In this document: positions 55,541-64,000 of the stretch, piece by piece
Numbering within the stretch: position 1 is the stretch's first letter
Layout of the letters: each line of letters begins with the position of its first letter
NCBI GenBank assembly: GCA_947095585.1
Contig: OX352761.1
Location: 32,455,777-32,519,776 of the forward strand
Reading direction: 5' to 3'
DNA from: Nephrocerus scutellatus
Lineage: Eukaryota > Arthropoda > Insecta > Diptera > Pipunculidae
Length of the DNA stretch: 64,000 bases
Program-made: the position numbers and the translations under genes
The notes under the pieces: generated by a model
The model's database searches: none
Told to the model about the DNA's origin: nothing
What the model saw: the letters and a program-made list of their open reading frames with translations, nothing else

Positions 55541-57625
55541 AAAGATGCGACTTTAAGATTTCTTCCTATGGAAATTCTGGAATATGATTATTATGGTCTG
55601 GAATTTCTGGAGCAAATCAATTTCTCAAGCGATTCGCATGAAATTCGGAATGTAGGACTAAGATGCGAATATAAGACTTCTTCCTATGGAAATTCTGGAA
55701 TATGATCATTATTGTCTGGAATTTCTGGAACAAAGCAATTTTTCAATCGATTCGCATGAAATTCGGAATGTAGAACTAAGATGCGAATATAAGACTTCTT
55801 CCTATGGAAATTCTGGAATATTATCATTTTTGTCTGGAATTTCTGGAACAAAGCAATTTCTCAAGCGATTCGCATGAAATTCGGAATGTAGGACTAAGAT
55901 GCGAATATAAGACTTCTTCCTATGGAAATTCTGGAATATGATCATTATTGTCTGGAATTTCTGGAACAAAGCAATTTTTCTATCGATTCGCATGAAATTC
56001 GGAATGTAGAACTAAGATGCGAATATAAGACTTCTTCCTATGGCAATTCTGGAATATGATCATTTTTGTCTGGAATTTCTGGAACAAATCAATTTCTCAA
56101 GCGATTCGCATGAAATTCGGAATGTAGGACTAAGATGCGAATATAAGACTTCTTCCTATGGAAATTCTGGAATATTATCATTTTTGTCTGGAATTTCTGG
56201 AACAAATCAATTTCTCAAGCGATTCGCATGAAATTCGGAATGTAGAACTAAGATGCGAATATAAGACTTCTTCCTATGGAAATTCTGGAATATTATCATT
56301 TTTGTCTGGAATTTCTGGAACAAAGCAATTTCTCAAGCGATTCGCATGAAATTCGGAATGTAGGACTAAGATGCGACTCTAAGATTTCTTCCTATGGAAA
56401 TTCTGGAATATGATCATTATTGTCTGGAATTTCTGGAACAAAGCAATTTTTCAATCGATTCGCATGAAATTCGGAATGTAGAACTAAGATGCGAATATAA
56501 GACTTCTTCCTATGGAAATTCTGGAATATTATCATTTTTGTCTGGAATTTCTGGAACAAAGCAATTTCTCAAGCGATTCGCATGAAATTCGGAATGTAGG
56601 ACTAAGATGCGACTCTAAGACTTCTTCCTATGGAAATTCTGGAATATGATCATTATTGTCTGGAATTTCTGGAACAAAGCAATTTTTTTATCGATTCGCA
56701 TGAAATTCGGAATGTAGAACTAAGATGCGAATATAAGACTTCTTCCTATGGAAATTCTGGAATATTATCATTTTTGTCTGGAATTTCTGGAGCAAAGAAC
56801 TTTTCAAGCGATTCGCATGAAATTCGGAATGTAGGACTAAGATGCGACTCTAAGATTTCTTCCTATGGAAATTCTGGAATATTATAATTATTGTCTGGAA
56901 TTTCTGGAGCAAAGCAATTTTTCAATCGATTCGCATGAAATTCGGAATGTAGAACTAAGATGCGAATATAAGACTTCTTCCTATGGAAATTCTGGAATAT
57001 TATCATTTTTGTCTGGAATTTCTGGAACAAAGCAATTTCTCAAGCGATTCGCATGAAATTCGGAATGTAGGACTAAGATGCGACTCTAAGACTTCTTCCT
57101 ATGGAAATTCTGGAATATGATCATTATTGTCTGGAATTTCTGGAACAAAGCAATTTTTTTATCGATTCGCATGAAATTCGGAATGTAGAACTAAGATGCG
57201 AATATAAGACTTCTTCCTATGGAAATTCTGGAATATTATCATTTTTGTCTGGAATTTCTGGAGCAAAGAACTTTTCAAGCGATTCGCATGAAATTCGGAA
57301 TGTAGGACTAAGATGCGACTCTAAGATTTCTTCCTATGGAAATTCTGGAATATTATCATTATTGTCTGGAATTTCTGGAGCAAAGCAATTTTTCAATCGA
57401 TTCGCATGAAATTCGGAATGTAGAACTAAGATGCGAATATAAGATTTCTTCCTATGGAAATTCTGGAATATGATCATTATTGTCTGGAATTTCTGGAACA
57501 AAGCAATTTTTCAATCGATTCGCATGAAATTCGGAATGTAGAACTAAGATGCGAATATAAGACTTCTTCCTATGGAAATTCTGGAATATTATCATTTTTG
57601 TCTTGAATTTCTGGAACAAAGCAAA
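55541..57625. repeat. 118-bp satellite array, ~18 units
   Basis: The unit start TATGGAAATTCTGGAATAT recurs at 55567, 55685, 55803, 55921 and 56039, a strict 118-bp period, and continues to ~57625. Units alternate between two variants (ATCGATTCGCATG with GAACTAAGATGCGAATAT, versus AGCGATTCGCATG with GGACTAAGATGCG), giving a dimer. A rarer variant with GAGCAAAGAACTTTTCAAGC occurs at 56791 and 57262, 471 bp apart, showing a four-unit higher-order repeat. Short repeated 63-codon frames follow the unit and are not genes: 118 is not a multiple of three. Confidence 0.92.
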
Positions 57626-57764
57626 CAAAAGATATACGTGGAAAATTAAATATGCCAATAACAACGAAAACATCGTTCGAATGATATTTCCATAGCTGAA
57701 ATCGTTATTACAACGATCAGTGTCCTCGATTGTGCACACAACTTATTAGATACATTTAATTTCA

Positions 57765-57880
57765 TTTGATATACATATGTGTGCTACGTTTGAATAAAAC
57801 CGGGTTTTAAGATGTAGATTAAAAATTGATCACCAGGTTTGGCGACAAAAAACCGTGACGTTAATATAAAGATTTTTAAA
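57765..57880 (-). mobile_element. Helentron-like 5' end, copy H, right flank of the satellite
   Basis: Minus orientation. On the plus strand it reads ATACATATGTGTGCTACGTT, AAACCGGGTTTTAAGATG, TAGATTAAAAATTGATCACC and CGTTAATATAAAGATTTTT, a diverged reverse complement of the 5' end in copy G. With copy G it brackets the satellite array as inverted arms. Confidence 0.6.
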
Positions 57881-58694
57881 AAATAGATATAATATCAGTG
57901 CTTTATTTTTCAAGGAAATTGTTGCCTAAACTTCCTAAACTTGACAAAACAGCGAACATTTAACCGTCAAGTATTATACTCAGCAACAGGTAGTCGGACT
58001 CCGGAGAGCAATTTGCGGATGTACTTAAAGTTTTATGTTTACAGTTATTCGCTGCGAAACAGTATTTGTGGACGCAAAATTGTAATTCACTTTTATTTCA
58101 AAGACAACAACAATAACAACAGCAAATACTGAAGAAAAGTTTAACTAACTTATGACGATTTTGGTTGAGCTCGTAGTTTATTGAATTAATTAAGAACATC
58201 ATGTAAGAGCTTAATTTCTCTTACACAAAAAGCTTGCCGTATTGTAATGTCTGTACAGCGTGTTTTTTATGTAAGGGCTAACATTTTTATTTTTCATTTT
58301 GATTAAATATGTATCGTGTAAATAACCCAACACAAGGTATGCCACTGCAGTGAGCCGTAGCTTGTGCGCATCTATGCCGTGTTGTAATATCTAGAAGTAT
58401 TTTCAAAAGGTACGACACTTTATTATACCCGTGAGGATGGACATCAGTAGGTTTTAAACAAAACTTTTTTGCAGTTGTGCTAACAGCCTTTGTCTGTTGG
58501 CTATTCCAAAGGTTATAATAAATTTAATTCAAATCGGTGAAGTGACTTTCTTATTTATCTTCGTAAATCCATTATAATTTTTCGGGTTCATTTCTGGAGC
58601 AGAATGTCATCGCAATTTATAGAAACTTCGCCGAAAATTTGCATGAGATGTATGAGTGTGTGACAGTCAGACACGGTAAAAAAAGATATAGAAT
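57881..58694. other. Unassigned DNA
   Basis: No recognised gene. A short frame at 57941-58132 lacks any motif. Confidence 0.4.
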
Positions 58695-60240
58695 TCAACA
58701 TTGTGGATAGCAACTGAGCTGAAAGAGAAGTGTAGGATGCGCGACAAGCTGTACAGAAGATGGAAAAATAATAGTCTTAGCGCAGAATACAAGCAGTACC
58801 GTAACAAACTAAATAAAGAGGTAGTGAAATGCAACTAAGCAAAAGTAACTTTTAAAAAAGAACCTTCGCAACCGTTAGAGTGGATCCTCGAAATACCTTG
58901 TCAGCGATCTTAAAAATCTCAAAAATAAAAATATCGATGAAGGTATTGGTAAGTTCTCAAATTACTTCTCTAGGGAAGCAAAAAAATAATCCACAGATGC
59001 GGGAACACTACCTCAAATCATGTGAATAGCAGCATTGCGAACTCAATATATACACAGCATACTAACTTTAATGAAATCCTCAATATATTACGTGAGTTAA
59101 ACGCGTGTAAGGCACCGAGCATCGTTGGAATAAGGCTAGTTAATTTAAAAGCAAATGCAGAAATTCTTGCACCTATACTCACAAAACGGCTATTGTACGT
59201 CCGATTTACAAGAGAGGAGCAAAAAGTAGCTTTGAAATCTACAGACCAATATCAGTCTTGCCTGCTGTCGAAAAATGTCTTGAGCAAATTGTTATGAAAA
59301 GGCTCACAATAGACAGGTATTCCTTGATTGGAAGCAAATCAATATGCCTATCAAAAAATAGAAGCACGAAAAAGCTCGTAGGCCAATTTACAAATACGGT
59401 CAACGTGATCTTCAACAAAAATCATAATGTCTTAGTTATGTTCATCGACTCCAGTAAAGCTTTTGACATCCTAGACCATCATAGGCTACTGGAGGCTATG
59501 TACAGGGCAGGAATTAGGCGATCTCTGGCCAGCTGGTAACTAGACTACTTCACTGATTGTCAGTTCCAAGTTAAAATTTCTGGAAACCACGTTGAACCTA
59601 AGGACATTGAATACGGCGTACCACAGGGGTCAAAAATGGGTCCTTTACTATTAATTATATACACGAACGAGCTGCTACCAGTTTTCACAGAAAGCATTCC
59701 CTTTGCGAACGCCGATGGTATAGCCATTGTAGTAAGACATAAATCGCTAGATACTGCGAAGCAAATAATGCAAGCCAAATTTAACAAGGCTGTAAGATGG
59801 TGTCACGACAATGGTCTTGTCATAAATGTGTCAAAAACAAAACTGATGCACATCCGGTGACCTCACTGTCAACCAGTAAATATAGGCATTACTTAACAAA
59901 ACAACGATTGTCCAGCCGCAACGACTGCACTTTGTATCGAAGAAGTATGTTCCTTTAACTACTTAGGTATCACAATTGACTGCAACTTCAGATGGGACTC
60001 TCACATAATAAATCTTCGCCGTAAACTAAAGAGCACCTTGCTTGCACTATTTTACTTAAAAAAAATGCACACTAAAACATGGGGTGGCTCGGCAAATACA
60101 CACATACAATCACTGGAGAAATTCCGAAACAGAGCCTTTAAAATAATAGTCAACAACGATTTCAGAACTCTCAGCGTTTCAAATATATTCAAGATAACAG
60201 TTGTACTAGAATACAACCCGACCCGGGTCCTCAACTCTTT
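58695..60240 (+). pseudogene. Degenerate non-LTR retrotransposon, second family
   Basis: Order matches an EN-RT element. A linker near 58735-58830 reads KCRMRDKLYRRWKNN. RT pieces follow in shifting frames: RELNACKAPSIVGIR near 59090, PAVEKCLEQIVMKRL near 59260, motif A FIDSSKAFDILDHHRLLEA near 59445, motif B YGVPQGSKMGPLL near 59610, and the catalytic box changed from the expected FADD to NADG near 59710 (FANADGIAIV). Then come LVINVSKTKLMHIR and a NRAFKIIVNN C-terminal piece near 60130. Stops at 59537 and elsewhere confirm inactivity. It is not closely related to the 36.2-kb element. It breaks off at the Helentron-like monomer near 60240. Confidence 0.78.
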
Positions 60241-60315
60241 CAAATTTCTACAAAAAGTGTTGTTCATCGGTGATACACATGCATATAAAATTTGAAAAAA
60301 ATCGGGATTGTTGTT
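60236..60315 (-). repeat. Single Helentron-like core monomer
   Basis: Contains TCTACAAAAAGTGTTGTTCA, GGTGATACACATGCATATAA and AAATTTGAAAAAAATCGGG, the ordered blocks of the family core repeat. No 5' or 3' end is visible. Confidence 0.65.
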
Positions 60316-60420
60316 AAGAAAACATGTGACAGCAGAAAAGTCAAACAAAAACTTTTTTTATTGAGATTTTCATACAAAAACACCATCCGAATTTCCCAAA
60401 ATTTCCGACTTTTCCGACTT

Positions 60421-61349
60421 TAATTAAATTTAAAATTAAAAATAAATTAAAATTAAAATTAAAATCAAAATTAAAATTAAAATTAAAATTAAAATTAAAA
60501 TTAAAATTAAAATTAAAATTAAAATTAAAATTAAAATTAAAATTAAAATTAAAATTAAAATTAAAATTAAAATTAAAATTAAAATTAAAATTAAAATTAA
60601 AATTAAAATTAAAATTAAAATTAAAATTAAAATTAAAATTAAAATTAAAATTAAAATTAAAATTAAAATTAAAATTAAAATTAAAATTAAAATTAAAATT
60701 AAAATTAAAATTAAAATTAAAATTAAAATTAAAATTAAAATTAAAATTAAAATTAAAATTAAAATTAAAATTAAAATTAAAATTAAAATTAAAATTAAAA
60801 TTAAAATTAAAATTAAAATTAAAATTAAAATTAAAATTAAAATTAAAATTAAAATTAAAATTAAAATTAAAATTAAAATTAAAATTAAAATTAAAATTAA
60901 AATTATAATTAAAATTAAAATTAAAATTATAATTAAAATTAAAATTAAAATTAAAATTAAAATTAAAATTAAAATTAAAATTAAAATTAAAATTAAAATT
61001 AAAATTAAAATTAAAATTAAAATTAAAATTAAAATTAAAATTAAAATTAAAATTAAAATTAAAATTAAAATTAAAATTAAAATTAAAATTGAAATTAAAA
61101 TTAAAATTAAAATTAAAATTAAAATTAAAATTAAAATTAAAATTAAAATTAAAATTAAAATTAAAATTAAAATTAAAATTAAAATTAAAATTAAAATTAA
61201 AATTAAAATTAAAATTAAAATTAAAATTAAAATTAAAATTAAAATTAAAATTAAAATTAAAATTAAAATTAAAATTAAAATTAAAATTAAAATTAAAATT
61301 AAAATTAAAATTAAAATTAAAATTAAAATTAAAATTAAAATTAAAATTT
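60421..61349. repeat. AAATTA hexanucleotide array, ~155 units
   Basis: About 930 bp of almost perfect AAATTA (equivalently AATTTT-type) units. Only a handful of interruptions are seen: AATCAAAATT near 60463, AATTATAATT-type changes near 60903 and 60927, and AATTGAAATT near 61089. Open frames through it (alternating Asn-Phe on the minus strand, Lys-Leu on the plus strand) are artefacts of a period divisible by three. Confidence 0.95.
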
Positions 61350-61494
61350 ACACTCACTCTTACACACTCTTAACATTTTTACACTTTTTGACGTACAACG
61401 TCGCACTACAAGGGGGTGAAAGTTCAGAAAGTAAAATGTTAAGTGAGACACTGTTATGACACACTGTGAAGTGAGACACTGTTAAATGTCACTA

Positions 61495-61830
61495 TTTTGA
61501 GAACAAAGCCATTGATCAAGCGATTCGTATGCAATTCCGACTATAAGACTTCTCCCTATGGAAATTCTGGGGTATGTTCAATAGGGTCTAACATTTTGTG
61601 GACCAAGCAATTTCTCAAGCGATTCACAAGAAATTCGGAATGAGGGCTAAAATGCGACTATGAGACTTCTTCCTAAGGAAATTCTGGATTATGATCATTA
61701 TGGTCTGGAATTTCTGGAACAAAGCAATTTCTAAAGTGTACTGTTAGTCCGAATATAAGACTTCTTCCTATGAAAATTCTGGGATATTGTCACTAGGACC
61801 TGGAATTTTGAAAACTATACCATTTTGAGA
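61495..61830. repeat. Diverged patch of the 118-bp satellite, ~3 units
   Basis: Shares AAGCGATTCGTATGCAATTC, GACTTCTCCCTATGGAAATT, TGGTCTGGAATTTCTGGAAC and similar words with the array at 55.5-57.6 kb. Substitutions and short indels are much more frequent, consistent with an older or unhomogenised segment. Confidence 0.8.
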
Positions 61831-62978
61831 TGCCCTTTCGTGTGTCTGTTACACAGACAAGAAGATCTTTGTTTTTTTTTCTTTGGTCTTTGGTGTTTCC
61901 GACACAGCCTACCCCGCTGTTTTAAACATTAGAAATACATATTTTCAAAAATATCACGACTTCCGCACCACCTAACTAAATTCCAAAAAGATATAAACAT
62001 TAAATATGTCCCGTTGTTTAAGTGTGATGACGTATTTTATTCCGGATGACAACTCGATTTCAGCGGCACCTACATGGTCCAAAAAAAACATAACTTATTG
62101 GAGAACCAAACGAACTTATTGCGTGAATACGGCTTCGATAGTTCCAGTGGCTAGGGCATGATTAGGTTAGATATACTATATGCAGAATGATATTTTCAAG
62201 AATATCTCGACATCAAATATGATACTTAAGTGATACTCAAAGAAAATATCTTCAGCTAATCAAATATGGACTACCACCACGAATTATCACGGTGTTTTAA
62301 TTTAGTCATATTATCTGTAAAAATTGCTTAGGAACGAATACAATCAGATAGAATTACTTAAATACCCGTGTGAGTATGTTCAAAATAAAGGCTTTTACCT
62401 ACGGCAATAATTATCAGCGGCAACCCAAATATGAACACATCGTCCTTATGCATAGTAAGACTGCTTAATTTTATTTAATGAGAAAACGTGCGAGAAAGTG
62501 CATGTGCAGCAACTATTAAAACAGCTCGCGTATCCTCAAACCAAAGTGTGCTTAAATATAATTACGACAATAAAAGACAACACACATACGTCAGAGAATA
62601 ATGTAGAAGTTTTTGATTGTGTTAAATTTAATAATCAAACTGAATTAGATAATTGTTTTTAAATTTGCTAGCGGAATCATTTCCTTTATTAGGAAACAAT
62701 TCATTTGTTGTGTAAATTGTTTCTTATTTTAATTGATAATTGGTTGGTAAGTAGTAAATACTGGGACAACATGTCAAAGTAATAAGTGATTATAATGTTG
62801 AATATGGCAGACATCATGAAGTGGATAAATTGTATGAGTAATATTATGTTGTTTATTTTGACACACATATACTCCAAGTGCACCTAAACTATTTTAAAGG
62901 TAGGAATTATTGTGAGAGTTGTATATAGTGTAAGCTTATTTTACGTTGTTAAACAATTCAGTTAAAGTAAAATATAAA
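61831..62978. other. Unassigned AT-rich DNA
   Basis: No recognised gene or repeat. Confidence 0.4.
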
Positions 62979-64000
62979 AAAACAACCCATAAAAATTCAA
63001 ATTTTTCATGTAAATTCTCTAATAGGAGATGGGTGTGTGTTAAAATTTGAAGATAATCAGGCTAATTTTTAAAAAATTTACATGGACACCACACGGGTCT
63101 GAGGGCCCTATCACTCCAACAAATTTACAAAAAGTTTTGTCAATCAATGAAACACATGTGTTTAAAATTTGAAGAAAATCAGGCTAATTTTTAAAAAATT
63201 TACATGGACACCACACGGGTCTGAGGGCCCTATCACTCCAACAAATTTACAAAAAGTTTTGTCAATCAATGAAACACATGTGTTTAAAATTTGAAGAAAA
63301 TCAGGCTAATTTTTAAAAAATTTACATGGACACCACACGGGTCTGAGGGCCCTATCACTCCAACAAATTTACAAAAAGTTTTGTCAATCAATGAAACACA
63401 TGTGTTTAAAATTTGAAGAAAATCGAGCTAATTTTAAAAAAATTGATGTGGGCATCCTTCGGGCCTCACTCCAAAAACTTTACAAAAAATTTTTTCCATC
63501 GAAGATACACAGACGTAAAAAATTTGAAGAAAATCTGGTTAATTTTTTTGAAAAATTTATATGGGGCCTCAAGACCCCGGCCACCAAAATTTTTTGCAAA
63601 AAGTGTTGTCCATCGGAGATACACACATATATAAAATTAAAAAAAAAATCGCGTTAATTTTTTTTAAAACATTTTTTTTTGGACCCAATGACCCTGGGGC
63701 CCGGGATCTCCAAAATTTTTACAAAAAGTGTTGTCCATCAGAGATACACATGTGTATAAAATTTGAAGAAAATCGGGCTAATTTTTTTAAAAAAAATGTA
63801 TGGGGTCCCACAAACCCGGGGCCCGGGGTCTCCAAAATTTTTACAAGAAGTGTTGCCTATCTGAGATACAGGCGTATATAAAATTTGAAGAAAATTGGGT
63901 TAATTTTTATAAAAAAAAATACATGGGGCCACACGAACCCGGGCCCGGGGAGTCCAAAAGTTTTACAAAAAGTGTTGTCCATCAGAGATACACATGTGTA
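62979..64000 (-). mobile_element. Helentron-like element, copy J, running off the window
   Basis: Minus orientation. The 3' end is at 62979-63030: complement of AATTTTTATGGGTTGTTTTT and TAGAGAATTTACATGAAAAA. Three almost identical 122-bp units start at 63061, 63183 and 63305, each with TTTACATGGACACCACACGG, TCTGAGGGCCCTATCACTCC and AATGAAACACATGTG. More diverged units with GTGTTGTCCATCGGAGATAC and GGGGCCCGGGGTCTCC run to the window end. The 5' end lies outside. Confidence 0.7.

Noticed and set aside
55686..57409. Series of near-identical 63-102-codon frames that look like a gene family
   Set aside because: They are phase samples of the 118-bp satellite. The period is not a multiple of three and the frames shift from unit to unit.
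55541..57625. CRISPR array
   Set aside because: Units are contiguous with no unique spacers, the unit is 118 bp and the context is eukaryotic.
60341..61357. A 338-codon minus-strand frame of alternating Asn-Phe
   Set aside because: It is a translation of the AAATTA hexamer array; any frame through a period-six repeat without a stop stays open. There is no start context or domain.

Overview
The window looks like euchromatin from a higher fly (Brachycera; a tephritid fruit fly is my best guess). It is AT-rich. It carries one spliced host gene with small coding exons and a 16-kb intron, and most of the remaining DNA is transposon debris of dipteran type: single-ORF non-LTR elements, a gypsy-type LTR element, a mariner, pogo and hAT relics, a tRNA-derived SINE and Helentron-like elements with minisatellite cores. 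Species assignment is inference. No bacterial, CRISPR or operon-like features are present.

Host gene. Six plus-strand coding segments (10177-10326, 10412-10555, 12404-12679, 28731-29011, 29178-29538, 30272-30591) join with matching splice phases. They encode the C-terminal ~510 residues of a type I membrane protein: an eight-cysteine SUEL/galactose-binding lectin domain, an acidic and N-glycosylated stalk, one transmembrane segment and a low-complexity cytoplasmic tail ending FYYG. The domain order and sequence point to a homologue of EVA-1, the Slit-binding axon-guidance co-receptor. Upstream exons (signal peptide and probably a first SUEL domain) are not in the window.

Transposon layers. 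(1) A single-ORF endonuclease/reverse-transcriptase family is intact at 36.2-39.1 kb and has dead copies at 0-0.9, 5.1-6.6, 15.3-16.8 and 41.3-43.4 kb. More distant relatives lie at 1.6-3.8 and 58.7-60.2 kb. (2) A SINE with tRNA-like A and B boxes occurs five times, always on the minus strand. (3) A Helentron-like (HINE/DINE-like) family has conserved ends, a short subterminal inverted repeat and a core of ~100-122-bp repeats. At least eight copies or fragments are visible, and they come in two 5'-end subtypes. (4) From 48.2 to 55.1 kb, a mariner with an open transposase abuts the truncated integrase end of a minus-strand gypsy element, whose single LTR abuts a pogo relic. (5) A hAT relic (17.5-19.2 kb) and two long inverted-repeat elements (25.2-26.2 and 27.2-27.7 kb) lie in the large intron of the host gene.

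Tandem arrays. At 55.5-57.6 kb about 18 copies of a 118-bp satellite, with a 471-bp higher-order period, are bracketed by two inverted Helentron-like 5' ends. At 60.4-61.35 kb there is a ~930-bp AAATTA hexanucleotide array, followed by a diverged patch of the same 118-bp satellite.

The most informative structures are a three-layer nest at 41.3-43.4 kb (non-LTR element containing a Helentron-like element containing a SINE with a 9-bp target duplication) and the repeated association of Helentron-like ends with satellite DNA.
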